A DNA stretch of 36,926 nucleotides from CAZCJU01 sp964562175 (GCA_964562175.1 CAZLRV010000016.1:1-36926); one strand, 5' to 3'. Numbered from the stretch's first letter, positions 9,184 to 17,481 are shown. Notes: generated by a model not told the origin, from the letters alone. Numbers and translations: made by a program.

Positions 9184-9212
9184 ACTATACCACATTATTT
9201 TTGCTTTTTCAA
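9184..9212 (-). promoter_or_regulatory. Sigma-A promoter for the 9132-446 gene run
   Basis: On the minus strand TTGAAA (9212-9207) and TATAGT (9189-9184) are separated by 17 bases. It lies about 50 bases upstream of the TraB-family start, and no equally good promoter was seen further along the run, so it may drive all eight genes. It is back-to-back with the yajC promoter. Confidence 0.75.
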
Positions 9213-9295
9213 TAACTATTGTAATAATTTTTATCGGCTTTGCATTTATTTATAAAAAGTTTACATTATTTAACCCCCTTTCTTTTCTCAAACTA

Positions 9296-9324
9296 TTGAA
9301 AAAAAACCGCCGTGGCTGTATAAT
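9296..9324 (+). promoter_or_regulatory. Sigma-A promoter of yajC
   Basis: TTGAAA (9296-9301) and TATAAT (9319-9324) are separated by 17 bases and lie 34 bases upstream of the yajC ATG. An AAAAGGA ribosome site follows. Confidence 0.85.
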
Positions 9325-9357
9325 AGTATATAACCCTAAACAGAAAAGGAATGCAAA

Positions 9358-9726
9358 ATGGCAGATCTCATTCAAAACACTCTGCTCGAAGCCCCCGCAG
9401 GCGATACGAGCGGCAGTATGATATCGATGATAATAATGATCGTCGGTGTCGTTGTAATATTTTACTTTTTGATGTACCGTCCTCAAAAGAAGCAGGAAAA
9501 AGAGCTTGCGCAAATGTACGATTCTCTGGCAGTCGGCGATATAGTGACGACCGTCGGCGGCATAATCGGCGAGATAGTAAGCATTAAGGACGATACCGTG
9601 CTTCTCGAAACGAGCAGAGATCGCACACGTCTGCGTATGCTCAAATCGGCGATAAAGTGCATCAACTCCGAAAAACAGCCCGCAAAAGAGAACAAGGGCA
9701 AGGACGATAAGGACAACGATAAATAA
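9358..9726 (+). CDS. yajC: Preprotein translocase subunit YajC
   Basis: This 122-aa protein has a single membrane segment (about residues 21-41), followed directly by YRPQKKQEKELAQMYDSLAVGDIVTTVGGIIGEI, the classic YajC signature, and a lysine-rich tail. YajC associates with SecDF-YidC at the Sec translocon. The start is supported by AAAAGGA 7 bases upstream and by the promoter at 9296-9324. The gene begins a conserved clostridial neighbourhood with the SCIFF genes. No secD/secF is present here. Confidence 0.95.
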   Translation: MADLIQNTLLEAPAGDTSGSMISMIIMIVGVVVIFYFLMYRPQKKQEKELAQMYDSLAVGDIVTTVGGIIGEIVSIKDDTVLLETSRDRTRLRMLKSAIKCINSEKQPAKENKGKDDKDNDK

Positions 9727-9843
9727 TACGAAGCGTCGGCGATAACGTGCGGAAGGAATATTTTTTCATCTTCGAGAATATATAAATATTGCAAATGCGA
9801 TATTGCATATTGCGTATTCGAAGAAAACGGAGATGGAACAAAT

Positions 9844-10290
9844 ATGGGAACGAATACGAAAGAAAAAGCCGCCTTAAACGGACGCGGGCTTGTCATGTGC
9901 TGTATCCGAGGCGTGCTCACGGCTCTGCCTGTCGGTGCGGCGCTGCTGCTCACCCTCGCCCTGCTTCTGCTCTACTCGCCCGACCCGCTTTCGTTGTCGT
10001 ATCTCGGGTATGTCGCACTTTCGGCAACCTGTATGCTCTGCGGTCTTATATCGTGCAGACGATACGGCAAAAAGCCGCTTTTATGCGGTCTTATATCGGG
10101 CAGTGTGCTTGTTGCGCTCGTGCTGTGCGCATCTGTCCTGTCGGATAAAAGAATAGTGAGCTTCATGCCCCTTTTGTGCATACTCTGCTCCGTTATCGGG
10201 GCGTTTGTCGGGGGTGCGATACCGCTCTCATTCCGTCCGACGAAAGCAAAACGGTCAAATCCAAAATTGTATTTGAAATATAAAAAATGA
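9844..10290 (+). CDS. TIGR04086 (YrzE-like) membrane protein
   Basis: This 148-aa protein has four hydrophobic segments (about residues 18-44, 50-70, 78-98 and 106-128), a short basic N-terminus and a basic C-terminal tail. Length, topology and position directly between yajC and the SCIFF precursor fit the TIGR04086 family, which repeatedly accompanies SCIFF loci in Clostridia (recalled context, not searched). The function is unknown; a role in export or immunity for the modified peptide is possible. It ends 20 bases before the scfA start. Confidence 0.8.
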   Translation: MGTNTKEKAALNGRGLVMCCIRGVLTALPVGAALLLTLALLLLYSPDPLSLSYLGYVALSATCMLCGLISCRRYGKKPLLCGLISGSVLVALVLCASVLSDKRIVSFMPLLCILCSVIGAFVGGAIPLSFRPTKAKRSNPKLYLKYKK

Positions 10291-10310
10291 TACCGAAAGG
10301 AAATTTCAAA

Positions 10311-10460
10311 ATGAAAAACGTAAAAACTCTTAACAAGACCACCTATGCAAAGACCTCCGTCGGCGCAGGCTGCGGCGAGTGCCAGGCTTCCTGCCAATCC
10401 GCTTGCAAGACCTCTTGCACCGTTGCAAACCAGAAGTGTGAGAACAAAAAGAACAAATAA
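10311..10460 (+). CDS. scfA: SCIFF (six-cysteine) ranthipeptide precursor
   Basis: This is a 49-aa peptide. It starts MKNVKTLNKTT and carries six cysteines at residues 21, 24, 28, 32, 36 and 43 within the CQSACKTSC and NQKCEN segments that define the SCIFF family (six cysteines in forty-five). The N-terminal half is the leader; the cysteine-rich half is the core, in which the partner radical SAM enzyme makes thioether links (established for SCIFF and other ranthipeptides). A strong GAAAGGAAA site sits about 10 bases upstream. Its stop codon overlaps the maturase start (TAATG), so the two are translationally coupled. Ranthipeptides have been linked to quorum-type signalling in some clostridia. 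Confidence 0.96.
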   Translation: MKNVKTLNKTTYAKTSVGAGCGECQASCQSACKTSCTVANQKCENKKNK

Positions 10461-11857
10461 TGGTTCACATTTTCACTCAATGCGGCTATAAATTGGCGTT
10501 GGACAGTGCCTCCGGCTCTGTCCACCTTTTGAATGGTGTATCATACGATATCCTCTCTATCCTCACCCAAAACGGTGAGGATAGGGAGGATATGCCCGAG
10601 AGCATCGGGGAGGATATCCTCGCCGCTCTGTCCGAAAAATACGATGGGGAAAAGCTGAGGGAAGCATACTCGGAGCTGTACGAGCTGTACGAGGCGGGTA
10701 TGCTGTTTTCTTCGGATGTCGTTATACCGCCGCCCGTTTACAGAGCGGAGAACCCGATAAAATCGATGTGTCTGCATATTTCGCACGATTGCAATATGCG
10801 ATGCAAGTATTGCTTTGCCGGCAAGGGCGATTACGGACGCAAGCGCGAACTTATGTCATACGAATGCGGCTGTGCGGCGATAGACTTTTTGCTTAAGCGC
10901 TCGGGCGGTATAAAAAATCTTGAGCTTGACTTTTTCGGCGGCGAGCCGCTTATGAATTTCGATGTCGTTAAGCGACTTGTCAAGTACGGACGGGAAAAGG
11001 AAGCTCCGCTCGGCAAGCATATCCGTTTCACAATGACGACAAACGGCACACTGCTTGACGATGAAAGCATTGATTTTCTCAATGAAAATATGTCGAATAT
11101 CGTGCTTTCCGTTGACGGACGGCGCGAGGTGAACGACCTCATGCGTCCGGCTGAAAACGGCGACGGCACGTACGATGTCATAATTCCGGCGTATAAGAAG
11201 CTCGTGTCGAAGCGCAAGGGCGATTGGTACGTGCGAGGCACCTTTACGGCGAAAAATCTCGATTTCGTAAACGATGTAATGGCACTTGCCGACGAGGGCT
11301 TTGAAAATATCTCCGTTGAGCCGGTCGTGCTTGACGAGAGGGACGAGCTTGCGATAAAGCACGAGCATTTGCCGCAAATATTTGCCGAATATGACAAGCT
11401 GTCGGATATCATGATACGCTTAAGGCGAGAGGGAAGAGGCTTTACCTTCTTCCACTTCATGATAGACCTCGATGCCGGTCCCTGCGTGTACAAGCGCACT
11501 AAGGGCTGCGGGTCGGGCTGTGAGTACATTGCGGTAACGCCCGACGGAAGTGTTTATCCCTGCCACCAGTTTGCCGAAACGGAGCCGTTCAGAATGGGCA
11601 GTGTCTACGGCGGTGAGCTGAGGGGCGACATAGCAAAGGAATTTTGCGAAAACAATATAATAACAAATAAAGAATGCTCAAAATGCTTTGCCAAATATTT
11701 CTGCGGCGGCGGCTGTGCGGCAAATAACCATAAGTATTGCGGCGATATTCGAAAGCCGTACGAAATAGGCTGTATTTTGGAGCGTAAGAGAGTCGAGTGT
11801 GCCATTGCGGTGGAAACGGCACGCATTCTTGACGAGCAGAGCGAAGCGGTAGAGTAA
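10460..11857 (+). CDS. scfB: SCIFF radical SAM maturase
   Basis: This 465-aa enzyme forms thioether bonds on the ScfA peptide. The radical SAM cluster motif CNMRCKYC is at residues 111-118, preceded by an N-terminal region of about 90 residues that should contain the peptide-recognition (RRE) domain. The C-terminal SPASM domain supplies many cysteines (342, 350, 354, 368, 406, 409, 415, 419, 427, 438) including CSKCFAKYFCGGGC, sufficient for two auxiliary 4Fe-4S clusters. FGGEPLMNF and TTNGTLL are further radical SAM hallmarks. The start overlaps the scfA stop by one base. The reading frame is intact. Confidence 0.96.
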   Translation: MVHIFTQCGYKLALDSASGSVHLLNGVSYDILSILTQNGEDREDMPESIGEDILAALSEKYDGEKLREAYSELYELYEAGMLFSSDVVIPPPVYRAENPIKSMCLHISHDCNMRCKYCFAGKGDYGRKRELMSYECGCAAIDFLLKRSGGIKNLELDFFGGEPLMNFDVVKRLVKYGREKEAPLGKHIRFTMTTNGTLLDDESIDFLNENMSNIVLSVDGRREVNDLMRPAENGDGTYDVIIPAYKKLVSKRKGDWYVRGTFTAKNLDFVNDVMALADEGFENISVEPVVLDERDELAIKHEHLPQIFAEYDKLSDIMIRLRREGRGFTFFHFMIDLDAGPCVYKRTKGCGSGCEYIAVTPDGSVYPCHQFAETEPFRMGSVYGGELRGDIAKEFCENNIITNKECSKCFAKYFCGGGCAANNHKYCGDIRKPYEIGCILERKRVECAIAVETARILDEQSEAVE

Positions 11858-11858
11858 T

Positions 11859-13382
11859 ATGGCAAAAAAACCGAGCGACAGACAAAAGGCTCAAAAAGAA
11901 TTGCGACGTGAGGCAAGACGAAAACAGCATAAGAAAGCACTCATTTTATCGGAAATAAAAAAGCTGATAATATGGATAACGGCAATACTGCTTGTCACGG
12001 CATTGCTTGTCGGCATAAACACGGGGATAAACAATTATCATTCCTCACGTAAGTATCTGGCAAAGCAAACGGCGTATGAAACGGAGCATTTTAAGATAAC
12101 GAACGCACAGCTTGCATACTTCTATTACGAGGGCTACTACGGCTTTCTCGATTTGTATAAGGACAAGCTGAGCGAGTATGGGCTTGACCCCGACAAAAAG
12201 CTGAGTGAGCAGCCGTTTAACATGAACGACTCCTATGCCACATGGCACGATTATTTCTTGGACAGTGCGAAAAATCAGATAGAACAGCTTTTACCCACCG
12301 CCGAGTACGCCGTCTCACACGGCTACGAGCTGAGCGAGGGTATGAAGAATGCGGTGAAAATTCGTGCCGAGCGGCTTGAGCTGTCAAAATTCCCCGGTGT
12401 AGACGTGCAGGATGCTCAGCTCTGCTTTGAGCTTATGGCAACGGCTCTTGATTATCAGTACGAAAAGCAACAGAGCTTTGCATTATCCGATGCGGAGGCA
12501 CTTGCTTTGTATGAGGAAAACAGCATATATTATTCGTATGTGGATCTGCGTTCGATATCCATTGCTTATGCCGAACAGCCGTCTGACGGCGAGCTGAGCC
12601 GAGAGCAGGCGCAAAAATATGCGGACGAGTTCAAGAGCTGTACGAACAGCGAGGAATTTACGGATAAAATATACGCATATCTCGATGCCGCAGGGAAATT
12701 CCTTGACGGCGAGCCGAATGCGCAGAGCAATCGGGCAACGGTAATAGCGAATTCTTATACGAACAAATACGCATATACGGAGGGCGGAGATCTCGTTACC
12801 GAATGGCTCTTCGATTCCTCACGCAAAACAGGCGATGTCAAGGTATACGACAACGAGGGCTCAAACGAGATATCGGCATATATGATAGTTTCCCCCGCAT
12901 ATCCGCTAAAAGATGATACATGCACGGTGCGCCATATACTCTTCCGTACAGATACCTACGGCTCAAAGGAGAACGCAAAGGCAGAGGCGGAGCGAGTGCT
13001 GGCACAATTCCAAACGACCGATAAGACCGAGGCAAGCTTTTTCCCGTTGGCACTTGCCTACTCGGAGGACGCAAACACCTGTTATATCGGCGGTAAATAT
13101 TATGAATTTGCCGCAAGCGATATGTCCTCGGGCGAGAATACGCCGATGAGCGGCTTTGTCAATTGGTGCTTTGACGAAAAACGTGTTGCGGGCGATTGTG
13201 AAATAGTCGAAAGCGATTACGGATACCATATCATACTGTACGTTTCGCCCGGCTCACAAAAGTATATTGCCGAGGTTCGTTTGGATATGATGAGCGAGGA
13301 ATATTCGAGCATAAGCGAGGCTATCGAGAAGATCACGCTCACCGACACCGGCAAGGCGGACAGCTTCAGGAGTAAGCTATGA
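11859..13382 (+). CDS. Membrane-anchored parvulin-type peptidyl-prolyl isomerase (PrsA/SurA-like)
   Basis: This 507-aa protein has a strongly basic cytoplasmic N-terminus (residues 1-28), one membrane segment (about 36-54) and a large extracytoplasmic part. The PPIC domain is near the C-terminus: CTVRHILFRTD, then AYSEDANTCYIGG and SDYGYHIILYV. It resembles SurA/PrsA foldases that help secreted proteins fold. It begins one base after the scfB stop and overlaps the next gene by 4 bases, so it belongs to the same transcript. I recall secD/secF commonly following scfB in related genomes; here a foldase takes that place. Confidence 0.88.
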   Translation: MAKKPSDRQKAQKELRREARRKQHKKALILSEIKKLIIWITAILLVTALLVGINTGINNYHSSRKYLAKQTAYETEHFKITNAQLAYFYYEGYYGFLDLYKDKLSEYGLDPDKKLSEQPFNMNDSYATWHDYFLDSAKNQIEQLLPTAEYAVSHGYELSEGMKNAVKIRAERLELSKFPGVDVQDAQLCFELMATALDYQYEKQQSFALSDAEALALYEENSIYYSYVDLRSISIAYAEQPSDGELSREQAQKYADEFKSCTNSEEFTDKIYAYLDAAGKFLDGEPNAQSNRATVIANSYTNKYAYTEGGDLVTEWLFDSSRKTGDVKVYDNEGSNEISAYMIVSPAYPLKDDTCTVRHILFRTDTYGSKENAKAEAERVLAQFQTTDKTEASFFPLALAYSEDANTCYIGGKYYEFAASDMSSGENTPMSGFVNWCFDEKRVAGDCEIVESDYGYHIILYVSPGSQKYIAEVRLDMMSEEYSSISEAIEKITLTDTGKADSFRSKL

Positions 13383-14428
13383 GAGGAAAGTTCGAAAAAG
13401 CGGCGGCGGCGATGCCCGTCGGGCTTGACGGCATACTTCTTTCCTCACAGGTAAACACGTTCTATACAACGGGCTTTGCATTCGAGGACGGCTACGTGCT
13501 TGTAACACGAGATGTGACGTATCTTTTATGCGACCCGCGCTATTTTGAAGCCTCTGCGAGAGCGGAGGGCGTTGAGCGTGTAGAGCTGACGGGCGATGCA
13601 CTGCCCTCTCTCGTTGCCGATATCGGCATAAAAACGCTCGGCTTTGAGGACAGGGAGCTTACCGTTGCCGCACATAAGCGGCTGTCGGACAGACTTGTCG
13701 GCGTTGAGCTTGTGCCGGTAGGCAGCTTGCTTGATTCCCTGCGTGCAAAAAAGGATGCGGACGAGCTTTCGCTTATAGAGCAGGCTCAAGAGCTTACGGA
13801 CGCGGCGTTTGAGCATATCATAAGCTATATCCGCAGGGGCGTAACGGAGCGGCAGGTCGCACTTGAGCTTGAATGGTTCATGCGTAAAAACGGCTCCGAC
13901 GGCACGGCGTTTCAGACGATCGCCGTAAGCGGTAAGGCATCGTCCGTGCCGCACGGCACGCCGAGCGATGTTTCGTTGCGTGACGGCTTTCTCACGATGG
14001 ATTTCGGTGCAAAATTCGGCGGCTATTGCTCGGATATGACACGTACCGTAGTCATCGGACGTGCGGACGACAGACTGCGTGATATTTACGATACGGTGCT
14101 CAAAGCACAGCTTCACGCACTTGAGAGTATAGCCCCCGGCAAGCGCACATCGGATATCGACCGTGTGGCACGTGATATAATAGATGAGCGTTATCCGCAT
14201 ACCTTCACTCATTCGCTCGGTCACGGCGTGGGCGTGTATATACACGAGTCGCCGAGCCTTTCCCCGTCTCGTGACGGTGTGCTTGAAGTGGGCAATGTCG
14301 TAACAGTCGAGCCGGGCATATATATTTTGGGTGAGTGCGGCTGTCGTATCGAGGATATGGTGGCCGTTACGGAGAGCGGAATGCGAAATTTCACGAAAAG
14401 CCCCAAGGCACTGATAGAAATTTATTAA
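13379..14428 (+). CDS. M24 family Xaa-Pro aminopeptidase
   Basis: This 349-aa protein consists of a creatinase-like N-terminal domain (about 1-125) and the M24 catalytic domain. Metal-ligand segments are intact: DFGAKFGGYCSDMTRT (two Asp), HSLGHGVGVYIHE (His), EPGIYI (Glu) and CRIEDMVAVT (Glu). It cleaves N-terminal residues ahead of proline and should be cytoplasmic. The ATG overlaps the foldase stop (ATGA), implying coupling. In many Firmicutes this gene directly precedes efp, as here, although efp has its own promoter. Confidence 0.93.
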   Translation: MRGKFEKAAAAMPVGLDGILLSSQVNTFYTTGFAFEDGYVLVTRDVTYLLCDPRYFEASARAEGVERVELTGDALPSLVADIGIKTLGFEDRELTVAAHKRLSDRLVGVELVPVGSLLDSLRAKKDADELSLIEQAQELTDAAFEHIISYIRRGVTERQVALELEWFMRKNGSDGTAFQTIAVSGKASSVPHGTPSDVSLRDGFLTMDFGAKFGGYCSDMTRTVVIGRADDRLRDIYDTVLKAQLHALESIAPGKRTSDIDRVARDIIDERYPHTFTHSLGHGVGVYIHESPSLSPSRDGVLEVGNVVTVEPGIYILGECGCRIEDMVAVTESGMRNFTKSPKALIEIY

Positions 14429-14487
14429 CTATTATTGAATATTATTAAAATTATTTTCTCGTCGAACAAAAATATTCGCCGTTCCTA

Positions 14488-14516
14488 TTGCAAAATTTCG
14501 GATATTGTTGTAAAAT
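14488..14516 (+). promoter_or_regulatory. Sigma-A promoter of efp
   Basis: TTGCAA (14488-14493) and TAAAAT (14511-14516) are spaced by 17 bases. This leaves a 5' leader of roughly 30 bases before the efp ATG, which has GGAGG ahead of it. Confidence 0.75.
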
Positions 14517-14553
14517 ACGAGAGTAAGAAAGTTAGATTCGGAGGATTATTTAT

Positions 14554-15117
14554 ATGCTAACAGCAGGCGATTTCAGAAACGGAAAGACATTTGAGCTTGA
14601 CGGCGCGGTAATGCAGGTAATCGAGTTCCAGCACGTTAAGCCCGGTAAAGGTGCGGCTTTCGTAAGAACAAAGATGAAGAATGTCATAACCGGTGCGGTT
14701 ATCGAGCGTTCCTTCTCCCCGACAGATAAGTTCGAGGAGGCTGTGGTAGAGCGTAAGGAGATGCAATACTCCTACAAGGACGGCGAGCTGTACTACTTTA
14801 TGGACCTTGAAACGTACGATATGCTTCCGCTTGATGCGGATAAGCTCGGCGACAGCTTCAGGTTTGTAAAGGAAGAAATGATATGCAAGATAGTATCGTA
14901 CAAGGGCAACGTGTTCAGTGTTGAGCCTCCCATGTTCGTTGAGCTTAAGGTCATCGAGACCGAGCCCGGCTTCAAGGGCGATACGGCAACCGGCACGACA
15001 AAGCCCGCAACGCTTGAAACAGGCGTTATAATCAAGGTTCCGCTCTTTATCGACGAGGGCGATGTGCTTAAGATAGATACGAGAACGGGCGAATATTTAG
15101 AGCGTGCGAAGCAATAA
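14554..15117 (+). CDS. efp: Translation elongation factor P
   Basis: This 187-aa protein has the normal EF-P length and three-domain layout. The domain I loop reads PGKGAAF with Lys32 at the tip, the position that is post-translationally modified in many bacteria; no EpmA/EpmB-type modifier is in the window. The C-terminal signature (ATGTTKPATLETG...VPLFIDEGD) is intact. EF-P relieves ribosome stalling at polyproline. GGAGG lies 10 bases upstream. It is followed after 12 bases by the cysteine-rich CD1247-type gene. Confidence 0.97.
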   Translation: MLTAGDFRNGKTFELDGAVMQVIEFQHVKPGKGAAFVRTKMKNVITGAVIERSFSPTDKFEEAVVERKEMQYSYKDGELYYFMDLETYDMLPLDADKLGDSFRFVKEEMICKIVSYKGNVFSVEPPMFVELKVIETEPGFKGDTATGTTKPATLETGVIIKVPLFIDEGDVLKIDTRTGEYLERAKQ

Positions 15118-15129
15118 CGGAGGATTATA

Positions 15130-15630
15130 ATGACACTCAGTGAAAAAACGGCTTACCTCAAGGGTCTGTGCGAGGGCATGGAGCTTGACGGAGCAAAAAA
15201 CGAAACAAAGCTTATAAAGAAGCTCATTGAAGTGCTTGACGAGGCGGCTCTTACGATAGCCGACCTTGAGGACAGAGTAGACGAGCTTGAGGAATACGTT
15301 GACGAGCTTGACGAGGATCTGGGCGAGGTAGAGGAGATAGTATATAACGATGAGTGCCTCCCTCCGCCGGAGCATATGCATCACTGCGAGTGCGGCTGTG
15401 ATGAGTGCGAGGACGATTTCGATGATGAGGATTACGACGATTGCGATGATATAATCGAAGTCGAGTGTCCGAGCTGTGAGGAGACGATATGCCTCCCCAC
15501 CTCGATAGATCTCGCTCACGTTATTTGCCCCGCCTGCGGCGAGGAATTCTCTTGCATCTGCGATTGTGACGATTGCGATTGCGAGGAATGCGACTGCGAA
15601 GACTGTGATTGCGAGGACGAGGGCAAGTAA
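15130..15630 (+). CDS. CD1247 N-terminal domain protein with acidic cysteine-rich zinc-ribbon and tail
   Basis: This 166-aa, extremely acidic protein has the CD1247-type N-terminal domain (about residues 1-70), including a coiled coil with repeating DELEEYVDELDEDL. The middle has HHCECGCDEC. A zinc ribbon follows (CPSCEETIC and CPACGEEFSC). It ends in a tail of alternating Cys-Asp/Glu (CDCDDCDCEECDCEDCDC). I count 21 cysteines in all. The family is conserved in Clostridia next to efp; the function is unknown. The tail could bind zinc or another metal, which is inference. A GGAGG site sits 7 bases upstream. A terminator follows. Confidence 0.85.
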   Translation: MTLSEKTAYLKGLCEGMELDGAKNETKLIKKLIEVLDEAALTIADLEDRVDELEEYVDELDEDLGEVEEIVYNDECLPPPEHMHHCECGCDECEDDFDDEDYDDCDDIIEVECPSCEETICLPTSIDLAHVICPACGEEFSCICDCDDCDCEECDCEDCDCEDEGK

Positions 15631-15649
15631 TAGCCCCCGCCGAATGCGA

Positions 15650-15697
15650 AATTCCCCGATGGACCTTACGGCTCCTCGGGGAATTGTTTGCTTTTTT
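15650..15697 (+). terminator. Intrinsic terminator after the CD1247-type gene
   Basis: A 10-bp perfect stem, AATTCCCCGA (15650-15659) with TCGGGGAATT (15676-15685), is followed by GTTTGCTTTTTT. It ends the efp transcript and insulates xpt. Confidence 0.9.
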
Positions 15698-15739
15698 CAC
15701 CGTATATGCGAAAAATATAAAACAATTTACGTTATTCTA

Positions 15740-15768
15740 TTGCATTTTGCGAAAAAATCGTGTATAAT
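15740..15768 (+). promoter_or_regulatory. Sigma-A promoter of xpt-azlCD
   Basis: TTGCAT (15740-15745) and TATAAT (15763-15768) are spaced by 17 bases. The predicted transcript start is only about 25 bases before the xpt ATG, which leaves no room for the purine riboswitch that often controls xpt in Firmicutes. Confidence 0.85.
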
Positions 15769-15798
15769 GGCACTATTGAAGCTACGGAGGCGAAAAAA

Positions 15799-16377
15799 AT
15801 GGAGCTTTTGGAAAAGCGTATACTGCAAGAGGGTAAATTTTTGCCGGGCGGCGTTATTAAGGTGGATTCTTTTTTGAATCATCAAATGGATATTCGCCTG
15901 ATAGACAAGCTCGGACAGGAATTTTTTGAGATATTTTCGGGAAACGAGATAACAAAAATACTGACCGTCGAGGCATCCGGCATCGGCATTGCTTGCATTG
16001 CCGCCGGTTATTTCGATGTTCCCGTCGTCTTTGCGAAGAAATCCGAAGCGAAGAATATGAGCGACGGCGTTTATTCCTCAATCGTGACCTCGTTTACACG
16101 AGGACGGGACTTTTTGATAAGAGTTGATAAGAATTACATACTGCCGAGCGATAAAATATTGATAATAGACGACTTTCTGGCTCAGGGTAACGCCGTGCTT
16201 GGCCTTATCGATATAATAGATCAAGCCGGTGCCGAGCTTGCCGGAGTCGGAATATGCATAGAAAAAGCGTTTCAGCCCGGCGGAGCGAAGCTGCGTGAAA
16301 TGGGCGTTGAGCTTCATTCGCTTGCAATTGTCGATATAGACGAGTCGGGCAATTACGTGTTTAAGCACACACCGTAA
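15799..16377 (+). CDS. xpt: Xanthine phosphoribosyltransferase
   Basis: This 192-aa enzyme salvages xanthine to XMP using PRPP. I chose the ATG at 15799, which has GGAGG 8 bases upstream; an in-frame ATG at 15760 overlaps the -10 box of the promoter and cannot be the start. The sequence follows Xpt closely: KVDSFLNHQMD, ITKILTVEASGIG, the PRPP loop ILIIDDFLAQGNA, and IEKAFQPGG near the C-terminus. It is followed after 16 bases by azlC. Confidence 0.95.
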   Translation: MELLEKRILQEGKFLPGGVIKVDSFLNHQMDIRLIDKLGQEFFEIFSGNEITKILTVEASGIGIACIAAGYFDVPVVFAKKSEAKNMSDGVYSSIVTSFTRGRDFLIRVDKNYILPSDKILIIDDFLAQGNAVLGLIDIIDQAGAELAGVGICIEKAFQPGGAKLREMGVELHSLAIVDIDESGNYVFKHTP

Positions 16378-16393
16378 GGAGTCGCCGCCCGTT

Positions 16394-17098
16394 ATGTGGA
16401 AAAAACAATTTTTACACGGTCTGAGATCGGGGGTATCCATTGGGCTTGGATACCTCTCCGTTTCTTTTACGTTCGGAATAATGGCTGTTTCCCTCGGCCT
16501 TTACCCTTGGCAAGCCGTTTTGATATCAATGACCACACTCACCTCCGCAGGTCAGCTGGCGGGGATAAATGTTATGTCCTCGCTCGGCTCTTACGTCGAG
16601 CTGCTCGTTTCTCAGCTGACGATAAATTTGCGGTATTCGTTTATGTCCCTCTCGCTCTCTCAAAAAACGAGTGAGAGCTTTCGCGGAGTAAAGCGTGCTT
16701 TGCTCGGTTTTTTTATGACCGATGAGATATTTGCCGTCGCAAGCGCCGAGGGCGAGGTCACGAGTGCTTTTTTTGCGGGACTTTCTGTGTTTCCGTATGT
16801 CGGTTGGGCAGGCGGCACGCTCGTTGGCGCATATATAGGCAATGTTTTGCCCGATGATATTATGAGCGCATTGTGCTTGGCAATATACGGTATGTTTATC
16901 GCAATAGTAACACCCGTTGCGAAAAAAGAAAGACCGATACTCACCGTGGTGATAATATCGGCTCTTTTGTCCTGCGCATTTGAGTATATACCCGTTATAT
17001 CGTCCGTACCCGACGGGCTTACCGTCAGCATTTGTGCGATAATCGCCGCCTTGGCAGGCTCGTTTATTTTTCCCGTGGGAGATGAATGCGATGGATAA
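16394..17098 (+). CDS. azlC: AzlC family branched-chain amino acid exporter, large subunit
   Basis: This 234-aa protein has several membrane segments and the AzlC signature near the N-terminus (GVSIGLGYLSVSFTFGIMA, then LTSAGQLAGIN). AzlC and AzlD together export branched-chain amino acids (established in Bacillus and Corynebacterium BrnFE). The ribosome site is poor. It lies in a transcript with xpt upstream and azlD overlapping downstream. Four or five conserved hydrophobic helices are visible to the C-terminus. Confidence 0.93.
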   Translation: MWKKQFLHGLRSGVSIGLGYLSVSFTFGIMAVSLGLYPWQAVLISMTTLTSAGQLAGINVMSSLGSYVELLVSQLTINLRYSFMSLSLSQKTSESFRGVKRALLGFFMTDEIFAVASAEGEVTSAFFAGLSVFPYVGWAGGTLVGAYIGNVLPDDIMSALCLAIYGMFIAIVTPVAKKERPILTVVIISALLSCAFEYIPVISSVPDGLTVSICAIIAALAGSFIFPVGDECDG

Positions 17099-17399
17099 TT
17101 CGAAATTTTTCTTATATCTGCTTATTCTCGCCGGCTCAACGTATCTTATAAGAGTCGTGCCGTTCGTGCTTGTCGGCAAAAAGACGGAGAATAGATTTAT
17201 TCGTTCGTTTCTGCACTATATACCGTATACCGTGCTTGCCGCAATGACGATACCCGGTGCATTTTATGCCACCGACAGCATGATATGCTCCGGCGCAGGA
17301 GTGCTTGCGGCGGTCCTGCTCTCACTTAAAAGTAAGAGCCTCACCGCCGTAGCACTCACCGCCTGTGCCGTAGCATATATAACAAGTCTGCTTATATAA
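17091..17399 (+). CDS. azlD: AzlD family branched-chain amino acid exporter, small subunit
   Basis: This 102-aa protein has three to four membrane segments. I chose the ATG at 17091 because GGGAG lies 9 bases upstream; an in-frame ATG at 17082 abuts that site. It overlaps azlC by 8 bases. LAGSTYLIRVVPFVLVG and FLHYIPYTVLAAMTIPG are the family's hallmark segments. It is the partner subunit of AzlC. A bidirectional terminator follows. Confidence 0.93.
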   Translation: MDNSKFFLYLLILAGSTYLIRVVPFVLVGKKTENRFIRSFLHYIPYTVLAAMTIPGAFYATDSMICSGAGVLAAVLLSLKSKSLTAVALTACAVAYITSLLI

Positions 17400-17440
17400 A
17401 AATCACGCACACTTATCAAAAGGTGTGCGTGATTTTTGTT
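17398..17440. terminator. Bidirectional terminator between azlD and the phosphodiesterase gene
   Basis: A stem of about 15 bp (AAATCACGCACAC paired with GTGTGCGTGATTT) surrounds a short ATCAAA-containing loop and is flanked by A and T runs, so it can terminate both convergent transcripts. Confidence 0.9.
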
Positions 17441-17481
17441 TGAATATTTTATTTTTCGGGTGCATATATTATCGTAGTGCT

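Noticed and set aside
15769..15798. Purine riboswitch upstream of xpt
   Set aside because: The predicted leader is about 25 bases, far too short for the aptamer.
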